A stretch of DNA of 38,302 nt from NCBI GenBank assembly GCA_021792555.1, contig JAJYUL010000036.1, forward strand, positions 1 through 38,302, written 5' to 3'. The stretch is from Pseudomonadota bacterium (GTDB lineage Bacteria > Pseudomonadota > Gammaproteobacteria > Steroidobacterales > Steroidobacteraceae). The notes under the pieces are model-generated. The model made no database searches, was not told the DNA's origin, and worked only from the letters and a program-made list of their open reading frames with translations. Both the position numbers and the translations under genes were made by a program. Positions 18,375 to 29,269 of this stretch are shown piece by piece (position 1 is the stretch's first letter; each line of letters starts with the position of its first letter).

Positions 18375-18682
18375 CGTTGGCACTCGTCAATGAGTATTTG
18401 AGGCATTCTAAAGCCGCCGGCGGAACTCCGGGGGCGTGGTCCGGTCCGTCTTCTGGAGAGGCCGCCCCATATCCGGTGGCGCTCGCGCGTTCCCGCCCGT
18501 TTCCCGCAGTTCCTTGCGGTAATCCACTGCTGTCGTCATCCGGCGACAGGCCGACGGTTTCAAATCAGATTATTAAGCTATAAAATCCTTGACCGCGCGA
18601 CCCGTGAAGGACTCGCGGAACGACTATAACTCGTTCAAAAACTGTTCTTTCCTCTGAAGCTCAATTCACCGGGGTACTATCG
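18375..18682. other. Intergenic region between pepQ and the lipoprotein gene
   Basis: This is a divergent promoter region of 308 nt. It holds a CTGTCG/CGACAG hairpin (18530-18535 with 18544-18549) and an AT-rich patch (18558-18590) unlike the GC-rich surroundings. A TATAAC lies at 18625-18630 with no good -35 partner. I see no gene in it. Confidence 0.5.
18558..18586 (+). promoter_or_regulatory. Possible promoter of the small lipoprotein gene
   Basis: TTTCAA (18558-18563) and TAAAAT (18581-18586) are 17 nt apart inside an AT-rich patch. The -10 matches 5/6 and the -35 only 3/6. The leader would be about 90 nt. Confidence 0.3.
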
Positions 18683-18952
18683 ATGAATACGAAAGTTGTT
18701 CTCAGCGCGCTTGCTGCCGCTGTGCTCCTGACCGCCTGCGCCAAGCAGCCGACCGAACAGCAGGCCGCTCCGGCCGCCACGCCGCCGGCCTCCAGCACCG
18801 CCGCGCCGTCCTCTTCCGGCACGAGCACCACTGCGCCGTCCAGCAGCACCTCGGGCACCAGCAGCTCGGGCAGCAGCAGCTCCACCACCACGCCGCCGGC
18901 CTCGGGCAACGGCAACTCTTCTTCTTCGACCACTCCGCCGAAGAAGAAGTAA
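18683..18952 (+). CDS. Small Ser/Thr/Pro-rich lipoprotein, function unknown
   Basis: This gene encodes 89 residues. The N-terminus is a lipoprotein signal (MNTKVVLSALAAAVLLTAC) with lipobox LTAC, so Cys19 would be lipidated. The residue after it is Ala, so export to the outer membrane is expected. The mature part is almost entirely Ser, Thr, Pro, Gly and Ala, without predicted secondary structure, and ends KKK. I do not recognise a family. The gene has its own upstream region and a very strong hairpin terminator, so it looks like a single-gene unit. It might be a surface spacer or a small envelope linker; this is a guess. Confidence 0.8.
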   Translation: MNTKVVLSALAAAVLLTACAKQPTEQQAAPAATPPASSTAAPSSSGTSTTAPSSSTSGTSSSGSSSSTTTPPASGNGNSSSSTTPPKKK

Positions 18953-18993
18953 GCAGTCGTCCACGGGGCTCGCGCCCCGGCTGACGTCAGCTT

Positions 18994-19043
18994 CACGCGG
19001 CCCGGTCGGCGCGCCAGTGCGCGCCGCCCGGGCCGTGTGTTTT
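18994..19043 (+). terminator. Strong intrinsic terminator after the lipoprotein gene
   Basis: A 21-bp stem (18994-19014 with 19019-19039) has a single T/C mismatch, one G-T pair and a CAGT loop, and is followed by TTTT. It faces the end of uvrA (- strand) 17 nt further on. A smaller hairpin, CGGGGC/GCCCCG (18964-18979), precedes it. The T run is on the + side, so it mainly serves the lipoprotein gene. Confidence 0.85.
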
Positions 19044-19059
19044 CGGCCGCCGGCGCCCG

Positions 19060-21909
19060 TCAGCCGTGCGCCGTCCCGTCCTTCTCCTGCACCGCCAGCA
19101 GCGGCCGCAGGTACGCCCCGGTGTGGGAGTGCGGATGAGCCGCGAGCTCCTCGGGCGTGCCCCAGGCGAGGATCCGGCCGCCCCCTTCGCCCCCTTCCGG
19201 TCCCAGATCGATCAGCCAGTCGGCGCACTTGATCACATCGAGGTTGTGCTCGATGACGACGATCGTATTGCCCTGATCGCGCAGGCGCTGCAGCACCTCG
19301 AGCAGCTGCGCCACATCGTGGAAGTGCAGTCCGGTGGTCGGCTCATCGAGAATGTAGAGCGTGCGGCCCGCGGAGTGCTTGGCGAGCTCGCGCGAGAGCT
19401 TGACCCGCTGCGCCTCGCCGCCGGAGAGCGTGGCCGCGTTCTGTCCCAGGTGCAGGTAGGACAGTCCGACATCGCGCAGCGTCCCCAGTTTGCCGACGAT
19501 CGCCGGCACGTTGGTGAAGAAACCCAGCGCCTCCTCGACCGTCATCTGCAGTACTTCGTGGATGTTCTTGCCGCGGTAACGGATCTCGAGCGTCTCGCGG
19601 TTGTAGCGCTGGCCGTGGCAGATGTCGCACGGCACGTAGACGTCCGGCAGGAAGTGCATCTCGACGCGGATCAGCCCGTCCCCCTGGCAAGCCTCACAGC
19701 GCCCGCCCTTGACGTTGAAGCTGAATCGGCCCGCCTCGTAGCCGCGCGCCCGCGCTTCGGGCACCGCTGCGAACAGCTCGCGCACCGTACCGAAGAGATT
19801 GGTGTAGGTCGCGGGATTGGAGCGCGGCGTGCGGCCGATCGGGCTCTGGTCGATGTCGATCACGGCCTCGATCTGCTCCAGGCCGTCGATCCCGGCGCAG
19901 GGGGCCGGCGGCTCGCCTCCCCCGGTGAGACGCTGCCGCGCGTAGTTGAACAGCGTATCGATGATCAGCGTCGATTTGCCGGAGCCCGACACGCCCGTGA
20001 CGCAGGTGAGCAGGCCGAGCGGGATGTCCACGTCCACCCCGCGCAGATTGTTGCCGGTGGCGCCGCGAACGCGGATCTGCCGCTGCGCCGAGCGTGGCAC
20101 GCGTGGCCGCGGAACCGGAATGCGCCGCCGGCCGCTCAGATACTGGCCGGTGAGAGACGCCTCGTTATGCTCGATCTGCGCCGGGGTGCCGCGCGCGACC
20201 ACCTGCCCGCCGTGAGCGCCGGCGCCGGGGCCGAGATCGACCACATAGTCGGCCTCGCGGATCGCCTCCTCGTCGTGCTCCACGACGATGACGGTGTTGC
20301 CCAGGTCGCGCAGCCGCTTCAGCGTCGAGAGCAGCTTGCGGTTGTCGCGCGGATGCAGTCCGATCGATGGTTCATCGAGGATGTACATCACTCCGGTGAG
20401 TCCGGAGCCGACCTGGCTCGCCAGGCGGATGCGCTGCGCCTCGCCGCCGGAGAGGGTTTCGGCGCTGCGATCGAGTGTGAGATAGCGCAAGCCCACGTCG
20501 GCGAGGAAGTGCAGTCGGGTGAGCACTTCGCGCACGATCTGCCCGGCGACCTCCCCGCGCCAGCCGGGAAGCTGCAGGACGCTGAGGTACTCGAGCGCCC
20601 GCTCGATGCTCAGGCCTGTCAGCTCCGGCAGGTTCTTCTCGCCCACGAATACCCAGCGCGCGGGGCGGTTCAGCCGCGTGCCGCCGCATTCCGGACAGGT
20701 GCGCACGCCGCGAAAGCGCGCAAGTTCCGCGCGCACGGCATTCGAGTCGGTTTCCCGATAGCGGCGCTCGAGGTTCGGCAGGATGCCCTCGAAGGGATGG
20801 CGCTTGCCTACGGCGCCGCCGGCGGTCCCGTAACGGAATGTGATCACCTCGCTGCCGCTGCCGTGCAGCAGCACCTCCCGCACCTGCGCGGGCAGATCCT
20901 GCCACGGTGTTTCGATGTCGAAGTGATAATGCTGCGCGAGCGATTGGATCAGATGGAAGAAATGCGCATTGCGCCGGTCCCAGCCGCGCACCGCGCCGCC
21001 CGCGAGCGACAGTTCCGGATGCTGGACTACCCGTCCGGGATCGAAGAACTGCTGGGTGCCGAGGCCGTCGCACGCCGGGCAGGCGCCGAGCGGATTGTTG
21101 AAGGAGAACAGCTTCGGCTCAAGCGGCGGCACGCTGTAGCCGCAGATCGGGCAGGCATGGCCGCTCGAGAACAGCCACTCGCCGCCGGGCGGCTCCTCGA
21201 GCAGGATCACCCGAGCCAGCCCGCCGGCGAGCGCGAGCGCCGTCTCGAACGACTCGGCCAGGCGTTGTTGCACGTCGGGCTTGACCCGCATGCGGTCGAC
21301 CACCGCCTCGATGGTGTGTTTGCGCTTCGGGTCGAGCTCGGGCGCGGAGTCGAGCTCGTGAAGGCGCCCGTCGATGCGCGCCCGCACGAAGCCCTGCGCG
21401 GTGAGCATGTGCAAGGTCTCCTCGTGCGATCCCTTGCGGTCGCTGATGAGCGGCGCGAGCAGGGCGATCGGGCTGCCGGAGGGCAGCTTGAGCACCTGAT
21501 CGACCATCTGGCTGACGGTCTGCGCGGTGAGATCCTGGCCGTGCACCGGGCAGCGCGGCACGCCGGCGCGCGCAAACAGCAGCCGAAGGTAATCGTAGAT
21601 TTCCGTGACCGTGCCGACCGTCGAGCGCGGATTGCGCGTGGTGGCCTTCTGCTCGATGGCGATGGCCGGGGAGAGGCCGGCGATGTGATCGACCTCGGGC
21701 TTGTCCATCACGGAGAGGAACTGGCGCGCGTAGGCCGACAGCGACTCGACATAGCGCCGCTGCCCCTCGGCATAGAGCGTATCGAAAGCCAGCGAGGACT
21801 TGCCCGAGCCCGACAATCCGGTGAACACGATCAGCCGCTCGCGCGGCAGGTCGAGATCGACGCCCTTGAGGTTGTGGGTGCGTGCCCCGCGGATGCGAAT
21901 TTCCTGCAT
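19060..21909 (-). CDS. uvrA: UvrABC excision nuclease subunit A
   Basis: This gene encodes 949 residues (E. coli UvrA is 940). UvrA dimerises, recognises bulky DNA damage and loads UvrB. There are two ABC ATPase modules: Walker [10 protein letters not shown] near residue 31 and GVSGSGKST in the second half, with two LSGGEAQR signatures. Each is followed by a Walker B stretch ([10 protein letters not shown] and [10 protein letters not shown]). Zinc-binding cysteines are visible in CPICGY...CPACDG and in CEACQGDG...CDICHG; CPECGG adds another CxxC. It is divergent from ssb, as in E. coli. A TACACT-like -10 (minus strand, 21918-21923) would give almost no leader. Confidence 0.98.
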   Translation of the reverse strand: MQEIRIRGARTHNLKGVDLDLPRERLIVFTGLSGSGKSSLAFDTLYAEGQRRYVESLSAYARQFLSVMDKPEVDHIAGLSPAIAIEQKATTRNPRSTVGTVTEIYDYLRLLFARAGVPRCPVHGQDLTAQTVSQMVDQVLKLPSGSPIALLAPLISDRKGSHEETLHMLTAQGFVRARIDGRLHELDSAPELDPKRKHTIEAVVDRMRVKPDVQQRLAESFETALALAGGLARVILLEEPPGGEWLFSSGHACPICGYSVPPLEPKLFSFNNPLGACPACDGLGTQQFFDPGRVVQHPELSLAGGAVRGWDRRNAHFFHLIQSLAQHYHFDIETPWQDLPAQVREVLLHGSGSEVITFRYGTAGGAVGKRHPFEGILPNLERRYRETDSNAVRAELARFRGVRTCPECGGTRLNRPARWVFVGEKNLPELTGLSIERALEYLSVLQLPGWRGEVAGQIVREVLTRLHFLADVGLRYLTLDRSAETLSGGEAQRIRLASQVGSGLTGVMYILDEPSIGLHPRDNRKLLSTLKRLRDLGNTVIVVEHDEEAIREADYVVDLGPGAGAHGGQVVARGTPAQIEHNEASLTGQYLSGRRRIPVPRPRVPRSAQRQIRVRGATGNNLRGVDVDIPLGLLTCVTGVSGSGKSTLIIDTLFNYARQRLTGGGEPPAPCAGIDGLEQIEAVIDIDQSPIGRTPRSNPATYTNLFGTVRELFAAVPEARARGYEAGRFSFNVKGGRCEACQGDGLIRVEMHFLPDVYVPCDICHGQRYNRETLEIRYRGKNIHEVLQMTVEEALGFFTNVPAIVGKLGTLRDVGLSYLHLGQNAATLSGGEAQRVKLSRELAKHSAGRTLYILDEPTTGLHFHDVAQLLEVLQRLRDQGNTIVVIEHNLDVIKCADWLIDLGPEGGEGGGRILAWGTPEELAAHPHSHTGAYLRPLLAVQEKDGTAHG

Positions 21910-22019
21910 GACCGTCCAGTGTACGCGCCTTGCCCCGCGCGCCGCTCACCCGGGCCGGGTGGCGGCATTTCTGCACGGGGGCACGGTCTGCCGTACTTCG
22001 CGCCGGGGGCCGGGCCGTC

Positions 22020-22044
22020 TACAATGCCCTTCTTTTCCGGAGGG
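22020..22044 (+). promoter_or_regulatory. Possible -10 and ribosome site of ssb
   Basis: TACAAT (22020-22025) matches the -10 consensus at 5/6; TTCGCG (21997-22002) is a weak -35 with a 17-nt spacer. GGAGGG (22039-22044) is a strong ribosome site and sets the ssb start at 22052. Confidence 0.4.
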
Positions 22045-22051
22045 CATGCTC

Positions 22052-22513
22052 ATGGCGCGTGGGGTCAACAAGGTCATTCTCATCGGTAATCTGGGCGCCG
22101 ACCCCGAGACCCGTGCCATGCCCTCGGGCAGCTCGGTCGCGAATCTGCGCATCGCGACCACCGAGTCCTGGCGCGACAAGCAAAGCGGCGAGCAGCAGGA
22201 ACGCACCGAGTGGCACCGGGTGGCCCTCTTCGGCCGCCTGGCGGAAGTCGCCGGCGAATACCTGCGCAAGGGCTCCCAGGTGTACATCGAGGGCAGTCTG
22301 CGCACCCGCAAGTGGCAGGACAAGCAGGGCAACGAGCGTTACACCACCGAAATCGTCGCGAACGACATGCAGATGCTGGGCGGCCGCGGTGGTGCTGGCG
22401 GCGGCGGCGGCGGCGGGCCGGCCCCCCGCGAGAGCGCCGACTACGGCGCGCCGGCGGGCGGCGGCGGGGGTTCCGGCGAGGGGACCGATTTCGACGACGA
22501 CATTCCGTTCTAG
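22052..22513 (+). CDS. ssb: Single-stranded DNA-binding protein
   Basis: This gene encodes 153 residues (E. coli SSB 178). The OB-fold spans residues 1-110: [21 protein letters not shown], the [21 protein letters not shown] loop and [16 protein letters not shown] glycine-rich flexible linker and the acidic tip DFDDDIPF follow; the tip recruits partner proteins. ATG 22052 was chosen over ATG 22046 because GGAGGG is 7 nt upstream of it and only 1 nt from the other. It protects ssDNA in replication, recombination and repair. Confidence 0.97.
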   Translation: MARGVNKVILIGNLGADPETRAMPSGSSVANLRIATTESWRDKQSGEQQERTEWHRVALFGRLAEVAGEYLRKGSQVYIEGSLRTRKWQDKQGNERYTTEIVANDMQMLGGRGGAGGGGGGGPAPRESADYGAPAGGGGGSGEGTDFDDDIPF

Positions 22514-22528
22514 CCTCCCGGGCGGCCG

Positions 22529-23818
22529 GTGCAGCGTGACCGAAGTGAGCGTGCGGCACGCCCGCGAGCCGGGGTGCGCGGCCTCGGCCTGACTGCCGGG
22601 CTCCTGGCGGCGGCGCTCGCGATCGCGCCACCGCGAGTCGCGGCGGGGCCGGCGCAAGCGCTCTCCGCCCCCCAGCGGCCCTCCGCGCTCGGCAAGCGGG
22701 CTGCAGCGGTGTGCACTGCCGGCGCGGCGGTGCGCCGGCACATCATCCTGATGGGGACCACGCTGGATGACCGGCCGGACTCAGCGGCGCGCCTGACCGC
22801 GCTCTGGCGTACCGTACGGCAGTGGGCCGCAGCTCGGCTGCAGGACGGGCAGTCCGCGCACCAGGTTGCGGCCGCGGCCGGGCGCGACTTCAGCCACTGC
22901 GCGATGGATCTTGCGGCGCTGCGCCTGGATCCGTCCAGCACGGCCTTTACGGCCGGGATCGAGGACTTCGGCACCGTCTTCATCCTGCGCCGCAGCGCCG
23001 GCGGCCGCTACGTGACCGCCATGAGCATCGTCGATCCGGCGAGCTGGGGCGCACGAGCCCCGGGGCAATTCGCGGGCTGGCAGCCGAGTCATGCCACCGA
23101 GCGCGCGCAGACGAAACATCAGGGCTGGGGCTGGCGCCCATTGACCGGCCGGTTGTACGGGCTGGCGGATCAGGCAAACGGGGACCGCCGTTTTGCCATC
23201 GTGGCCCACTACGCTCAGGCGGCCGGCGCCACGAACGGCTTTCAGGTGTCGATCTGGCGCTGGAACGGCCGCACGGGCAAGCCGCTCCTGGCCGTCGAGC
23301 TCGTGCAGACGGCAGATGAGCCGCTGATCGTGCACAGAGGGCGACACCGATGGGTCCTGCACGCGAAGACGTATTTCAAGTCGTTCGACTCCTGCGCAGC
23401 ATGCGCCGGGCGTCAAGTGGCGATCCCCATCGAGCTGACGCCGCAGGGCGCCCGGCTCGGCGCCGAGCGTCCCCTGGTGCCCGAGCTCGATCTGGCCGAC
23501 GCATTCGACAACCGGGCCTACCGCTGCCGTCCGCCGGGCGCCCTGGTCGCGCCCGCGGCGCTCCCGCGGCTCAGGGCCCGGCTGCAGCACATGTGCAAGT
23601 CGGCACGCCTGCCCAACAATCCTCTGCACCTGGGGATGTTGGACGCCTGGCATCTCACCCGGCACGGTTCGCGGGAGAGGCTGTGTCTGACCACCGACTT
23701 GTTGCCGTATGCGCAGGTTTTCTCGATCGTCAGGCGGCACGGCCGGCTGCAGATCGCCGGTTTGCGGCACGAGCCCTCGGGCGAGTGCTCGTACCGGCGT
23801 GGTGCCCCGGCCCGCTAG
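22529..23818 (+). CDS. Exported protein of unknown function
   Basis: This gene encodes 429 residues from GTG 22529, or 414 from GTG 22574. The second start gives a cleaner signal peptide (VRGLGLTAGLLAAALAIAPP, then possible Ala-x-Ala cleavage sites). The mature part has eight cysteines, including a CAAC pair within FDSCAACAGRQVAIPIEL, consistent with oxidised disulfides in the periplasm. Several Trp/Gly-rich strands (GWQPSH, GWGWRPL, WRWNGRTGKPLLAVELVQ) suggest a beta-rich fold. I recognise no catalytic motif or family. It begins 15 nt after ssb, but a functional link is not implied. Codon use is strongly GC-biased, like its neighbours. Confidence 0.75.
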   Translation: MQRDRSERAARPRAGVRGLGLTAGLLAAALAIAPPRVAAGPAQALSAPQRPSALGKRAAAVCTAGAAVRRHIILMGTTLDDRPDSAARLTALWRTVRQWAAARLQDGQSAHQVAAAAGRDFSHCAMDLAALRLDPSSTAFTAGIEDFGTVFILRRSAGGRYVTAMSIVDPASWGARAPGQFAGWQPSHATERAQTKHQGWGWRPLTGRLYGLADQANGDRRFAIVAHYAQAAGATNGFQVSIWRWNGRTGKPLLAVELVQTADEPLIVHRGRHRWVLHAKTYFKSFDSCAACAGRQVAIPIELTPQGARLGAERPLVPELDLADAFDNRAYRCRPPGALVAPAALPRLRARLQHMCKSARLPNNPLHLGMLDAWHLTRHGSRERLCLTTDLLPYAQVFSIVRRHGRLQIAGLRHEPSGECSYRRGAPAR

Positions 23819-23910
23819 GCTCGCGGGGGCCTCAGCCCGCTGCCCCGGGCGCGGGGGGTGACGCTGTGCAGTCCGGCCCGCCCCGTCCGATCGGTCCGGA
23901 TCGCCACAAC

Positions 23911-23958
23911 CTGCTGAAAAATAATAAAATAGGCGGCTTACCGCGGGTCCGTCCGCGG
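23911..23958 (+). promoter_or_regulatory. AT-rich island and palindrome upstream of miaB
   Basis: A run of A/T (23917-23931) contains AATAAT and TAAAAT (23925-23930), both 5/6 to a -10. The best -35 (GCCACA, 23903-23908, 16 nt) is weak. CCGCGG repeats at 23941-23946 and 23953-23958 can form a hairpin in the leader. It is probably the promoter region of the miaB-lptE operon. Confidence 0.4.
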
Positions 23959-24016
23959 CTGCCGTGCGGCCGGGCATCCGAGGCCGTAAAATCCCCGTTC
24001 CCGTACCCCAGAGCCC

Positions 24017-25338
24017 ATGCCCCGCCACTACTACATCAAGACCTTCGGCTGCCAGATGAACGAGTACGACTCCGCCCGCATGGCGGACGTGCTGCGCGCG
24101 GGAGTGGGCCTCACGCCCACCGATGATCCCGCCGAGGCCGATGTGCTGCTGATGAACACCTGCTCGGTGCGCGAGAAGGCACAGGAGAAGGTCTTCTCGC
24201 TGCTCGGGGAGTGGCGGCGCCTGAAGGCGCAGCGCCCCGAGGTGCTGATCGGCGTGGGCGGCTGCGTGGCGAGCCAGGAGGGCGAGGCGATCACCGCACG
24301 CGCCCCGTTCGTCGATCTGGTGTTCGGCCCGCAGACGCTGCACCGGCTGCCGGAGATGATCGCCGCGCTGCATCGCACCGGCCGCGCGCAGGTGGACGTG
24401 AGCTTCCCGGAAATCGAGAAGTTCGACCGCCTGCCGGCGCCGCGCGTCGAGGGCAGCTCGGCGTTCGTGTCCGTCATGGAGGGCTGCAGCAAGTACTGCA
24501 GCTTCTGCATCGTGCCGTACACGCGCGGGGAGGAGGTGAGCCGGCCATTCGATTCAGTGCTCGAGGAAGTGCGCCAGCTCGCCGAGCAGGGCGTGCGCGA
24601 GGTGACCCTGCTCGGCCAGAACGTCAATGCCTACGCCGGCATGATGCGCGACGGCGCCGAAGTCGACCTCGCGACCCTGATCCATCACGTCGCCGCGATC
24701 CCGGCGATCGAGCGCATCCGCTTCACCACCTCCCATCCGGTCGAGTTCGATGACAGCCTGATCGAGGCGTACGCGCACGTGCCGAAGCTCGCCAATCACC
24801 TGCACCTGGCGGTGCAGAGCGGCTCGGACCGGATCCTCGCGCTGATGAAGCGCGGCTACACCGCGCTCGAATTCAAGGACAAGGTACGCAGGCTGCGCGC
24901 CGTGCGGCCCGATATCAGCATCTCCTCCGACATCATCGTGGGTTTCCCAGGTGAGACCGAGCGGGACTTCCAGGCGACCCTCGCGCTGGTGCGTGATGCC
25001 GGGTTCGATCAGTCCTTCAGTTTCATCTACAGCCGCCGTCCCGGCACGCCGGCCGCCTCGCTCCCGGATGAGACGCCCGAGCCGGTCAAGCTCGAGCGCC
25101 TGGCGCGGCTGCAGGGGCAGCTCGATGCGCAGGCCCGCCGGATCAGCGAGAGCATGGTCGGCAGCGTGCAGCGCGTGCTCATCGAGCGGCCCGCCAAGAA
25201 GGACGCGCGCGAGCTCGCCGGCCGGACCGAAAACAACCGTTGGATCAACTTCGCGGGACCGCCGGAGCTCATCGGGCGCTTCGCCGACGTCGCGGTCGCC
25301 GCGGCCCTGCCGCACAGTCTGCGCGGGCGGTTGTGCCA

Positions 25339-25342
<4 letters not shown>
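24017..25342 (+). CDS. miaB: tRNA-2-methylthio-N6-dimethylallyladenosine synthase MiaB
   Basis: This gene encodes 441 residues. MiaB is a radical-SAM methylthiotransferase that modifies A37 of tRNAs reading UNN codons. The N-terminal UPF0004 domain has Cys12, Cys49 and Cys83 for the auxiliary cluster ([21 protein letters not shown]). The radical-SAM cluster CSKYCSFC is at 157-164, the same numbering as E. coli. A C-terminal TRAM domain follows ([13 protein letters not shown]...[11 protein letters not shown]). It opens the operon-like run; its stop overlaps the phoH GTG. Confidence 0.98.
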
Positions 25343-26312
<970 letters not shown>

Positions 26313-26313
<1 letters not shown>

Positions 26314-26807
26314 TGGGGCCCGTTCGTGCACGCAGCACGCGGCGTCCTCTGCGCCTCGATGTGCAGCGGCGGGTGCGCGCCTGGACGCCGCGCAACGCGG
26401 ACATCGCCCGCTGGGCCGCCAGCGCGCTTGGCCGGCGCGCCGCCGGGCGGGAAATCGGCGTGCGGGTGGTGGGCCCGGCGGAGAGCCGCCGGCTTAACGC
26501 GCGCTACCGTGGCAAGGACAAGCCCACCAACGTGCTGTCGTTTCCCGCTGCGCCGCTGCCGGCGGCGGCGCGCGGCTCGGCTCATCCGCTCGGGGATCTG
26601 GTCATCTGCGCACAGGTGGTTCGCGCCGAGGCGCTCGCGCACGGCAAGCCGCTGCGCGCGCACTGGGCCCACCTGGTGGTGCACGGCGCGCTGCATCTGA
26701 TCGGCTACGATCACGAGCGCGAGCCGGACGCCCGGCGCATGGAGCGGCGCGAGATCGCGGTGCTGCGCTCGCTCGGCTTCGTCAATCCCTACCGGAGCGT
26801 GCCATGA
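26313..26807 (+). CDS. ybeY: Endoribonuclease YbeY
   Basis: This gene encodes 164 residues (E. coli 155). YbeY is a zinc-dependent RNase for 16S rRNA 3'-end maturation and ribosome quality control. The H3xH5xH motif is intact: [11 protein letters not shown] with His124, His128 and His134. [13 protein letters not shown] is another family signature. The first 12 residues ([12 protein letters not shown]) are extra basic sequence. The ATG overlaps the phoH TGA by one base (TGATG), and the stop overlaps corC by 4 nt. Confidence 0.96.
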
Positions 26808-27670
26808 GCCCGCCGGGCGAGACGCGACAGTGGCTGAAGCGCCTGTGGCGCACGTTTGCCGCCGAGCCGCGCGACCGGCAGGATCTTCTGCAGCTGCTGC
26901 GCGAGGCGCGCGAGCGCGGACTGTTCCAGGCAGACGCCCTGGCCATGATCGAGGGAGTGCTCGCGGTGTCCGACCTGCATGCGCGCGACGTGATGGTGCC
27001 GCGCGCGCAGATGGTGTGCGTGCAGCGAGACGATCCGGTCAAGCGGATCCTGCCCATCGTGGTCGAGTCCGGGCATTCGCGCTTTCCGGTGCTCGACGAG
27101 GACCGCGACGACATCGCGGGCATCCTGCTCGCCAAGGACCTGTTGCGGCTGTGCGGCCATGAGGAGCAGGAGCGGTTCGACATCCGCGAGTACATGCGTC
27201 CGGCGGTGTTCGTTCCCGAGTCGAAGCGACTCGACGTGCTGCTCAAGGAGTTCCGCGGCAACCGCCAGCACATGGCCATCGTGGTCGACGAATACGGCGG
27301 GGTCGCCGGCCTCATCACCATCGAGGATGTCATCGAGCAGATCGTCGGGGAGATCGACGATGAGTTCGATGTCGAGGACGATCAGAACATCCGCAAAGAG
27401 GCGGATCGGCAATATCTGGTGCGCGGCATCACGCGCATCGAGGAGTTCAATGAGTACTTCAACGCGCGGCTGCCCGAGGAGCAGGGGTTTGAGACCGTGG
27501 CGGGGCTGCTGATGCGCCGCTTCGGCCGGCTGCCGCGCCGCGGCGAGGCCGTGACCATCGATGGATTCGAGTTCCGCATTACCCGGGCCGACCGGCGCCG
27601 CATCGATGCGCTGCGCGTGGTGTTGCCCGCGGGAGCCGCCGCGCCGCGCGAGCCGGAGTCGGCGGTTTGA
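26804..27670 (+). CDS. corC: CBS-domain protein CorC/YbeX
   Basis: This gene encodes 288 residues (E. coli 292). There is no membrane domain. Two CBS domains follow the N-terminal helix ([18 protein letters not shown] and [18 protein letters not shown]). A C-terminal CorC/HlyC domain follows ([21 protein letters not shown]). The acidic [25 protein letters not shown] motif is conserved. It is linked to Mg2+/Co2+ resistance and, in newer work, to ribosome-related functions; the exact role is unsettled. It is embedded between ybeY and lnt with 4-nt overlaps on both sides. Confidence 0.95.
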   Translation: MSPPGETRQWLKRLWRTFAAEPRDRQDLLQLLREARERGLFQADALAMIEGVLAVSDLHARDVMVPRAQMVCVQRDDPVKRILPIVVESGHSRFPVLDEDRDDIAGILLAKDLLRLCGHEEQERFDIREYMRPAVFVPESKRLDVLLKEFRGNRQHMAIVVDEYGGVAGLITIEDVIEQIVGEIDDEFDVEDDQNIRKEADRQYLVRGITRIEEFNEYFNARLPEEQGFETVAGLLMRRFGRLPRRGEAVTIDGFEFRITRADRRRIDALRVVLPAGAAAPREPESAV

Positions 27671-29235
27671 GTGCCGAGCCGTCCCCGCGGCTCGCGGCGC
27701 GCTTGCTGCGCGCCGCACCGGGGCGCATCGCCCTCAGCGCCCCGGCGGCGGGCGTCCTGCGCCACGTCCTTGCGTTCGGTGCCGGCGCGCTGCTCGCCTG
27801 CGCCTTTGCGCCGCGGGGCTGGTGGCCGCTCGGGCTGCTCAGCCCGGCGGTGCTGATCGGATTATGGGAGCGCGCCAGCGCGCGCCAGGCGGCGTGGCTG
27901 GGGTTCTGGTTCGGTTTCGGGCTGTTCGCCGTCGGCACCTACTGGCTCTATCACGCGATCGGTCTCGCCGCCCCGGTGTGGCTGGCCCTGCTGGCGACGC
28001 TCGCGCTGATGGCCTTGATGGCGGGCTACCACGCACTCACCGGTTATCTCGTCGTGCGCGTCTTTCCGGCCGGCCCGGTCCGCTGGTTGCTCGGCGCGCC
28101 GGGCGTGTGGCTGATTGTCGAGTGGCTGCGCGGCTGGCTGCTGTCGGGGTTCCCGTGGCTGACCCTCGGCTACACCCAGACCGCCACGGCGCTGGCGAAC
28201 CTGGCGCCGCTCGCGGGCGTCTACGGCATCAGTCTGGCGCTGCTTTTGAGCGCCGGGGCGCTGGTGGCGCTGCTGCGCGGCTCGCCGCGCGTGCGGATCA
28301 TCGCCGCGGCCGTCCTGGTGGCCCCATGGCTCGCGGCCGCGGGGTTCGGCACGATCGCCTGGACCCATCCCTCCGGTCGGCCCGTGTCGGTGGCGATCGT
28401 GCAGGCGAACATTCCTCAGCAGGAAAAGTGGCAGGACGTGCACGCCGAGCGGATCCTCGAGCGCTACCAGCGCATGACCGAATCGGCTTTCGGCGCGCGT
28501 CTGATCGTCTGGCCCGAGTCTGCGCTGCCGGATCTGGTGAACAACCTGTTCCCGTACGTGGCCCACCTGGATCGGGCCGCCCGCGCACACGGCTCGGCGC
28601 TCGTGCTCGGCGTGCTGCGCGAGTCGTCCTCGGGGGATTACTACAATTCGATTCTGGCGCTCGGCAAGCGGGCCAGCTGGTACGACAAGAGCCACCTGGT
28701 CCCGCTCGTCGAGACGATTCCCCTGCCGCGCTTCGTGCTGCGGTGGCTCGCGCGGATGAACCTGCCGTCCTCGAGCTTCACCGCCGGCGGCACGCATCAG
28801 AAGCCCCTGCCGGTCGGCGGCCTCGAGCTCGGGCCCACGGTGTGCTACGAGGTCGCATATGGCGGCTACATGCTGCACATGCTGCCGAAGGCGAACGCCC
28901 TGGTGAACGTCACCGACGATGCCTGGTTCGACGACAGCTCCGAGCTCGACCAGCAATTTCAGATGGCGCGGATGCGCTCGCACGAGGAGGGCCGCTACAT
29001 GATCGTCGCCACCGATGACGGCATTTCGGGCGTCATCGGACCGCGCGGGCAGGTCATCGCGCGGGCGCCGGCCATGCGGCAGGTGGTGCTGCGCTCGGCG
29101 GTTATTCCCATGACCGGCATGACACCCTTTGCGCGGGTGGGCAATGCGCTTGCGGTGCTGCTGGCGAGCGCCGCCCTGGCCGCGGCGCTCGCGCTGCGCC
29201 AGCTCGGCCGCCGCCGTACAATGACACCGCCCTGA
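27667..29235 (+). CDS. lnt: Apolipoprotein N-acyltransferase Lnt
   Basis: This gene encodes 522 residues (E. coli 512). Lnt adds the third acyl chain to lipoproteins in the inner membrane, making them ready for LolCDE export. The N-terminal part has about six hydrophobic helices. The periplasmic nitrilase domain has the Glu-Lys-Cys triad at Glu284 (VWPESALPD), Lys341 (YDKSHLVPL) and Cys393 (TVCYEVAYG). The Lys-Cys spacing (52) equals E. coli; the Glu-Lys spacing is 11 shorter. The start is TTG 27667, which overlaps the corC stop (TTGA). No better start is visible, but TTG remains less certain than the reading frame. Confidence 0.94.
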   Translation: MSAEPSPRLAARLLRAAPGRIALSAPAAGVLRHVLAFGAGALLACAFAPRGWWPLGLLSPAVLIGLWERASARQAAWLGFWFGFGLFAVGTYWLYHAIGLAAPVWLALLATLALMALMAGYHALTGYLVVRVFPAGPVRWLLGAPGVWLIVEWLRGWLLSGFPWLTLGYTQTATALANLAPLAGVYGISLALLLSAGALVALLRGSPRVRIIAAAVLVAPWLAAAGFGTIAWTHPSGRPVSVAIVQANIPQQEKWQDVHAERILERYQRMTESAFGARLIVWPESALPDLVNNLFPYVAHLDRAARAHGSALVLGVLRESSSGDYYNSILALGKRASWYDKSHLVPLVETIPLPRFVLRWLARMNLPSSSFTAGGTHQKPLPVGGLELGPTVCYEVAYGGYMLHMLPKANALVNVTDDAWFDDSSELDQQFQMARMRSHEEGRYMIVATDDGISGVIGPRGQVIARAPAMRQVVLRSAVIPMTGMTPFARVGNALAVLLASAALAAALALRQLGRRRTMTPP

Positions 29236-29269
29236 GGCGCGCGACGAGCCGCGCAGGCCCCCATCACCG

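Noticed and set aside
18770-18950. Ser/Thr-rich region as a DNA tandem repeat or CRISPR-like array
   Set aside because: The low complexity is at the protein level only; there is no regular repeat unit or spacer pattern.
19066-22089. A 1007-codon open frame on the + strand opposite uvrA
   Set aside because: It is the antisense shadow of uvrA, caused by high third-position GC. It has no family signature, and the minus-strand reading is unmistakably UvrA. The same holds for long frames opposite leuS (29264-32011), rpoA/rplQ (12137-14461) and pepQ (16197-18233).
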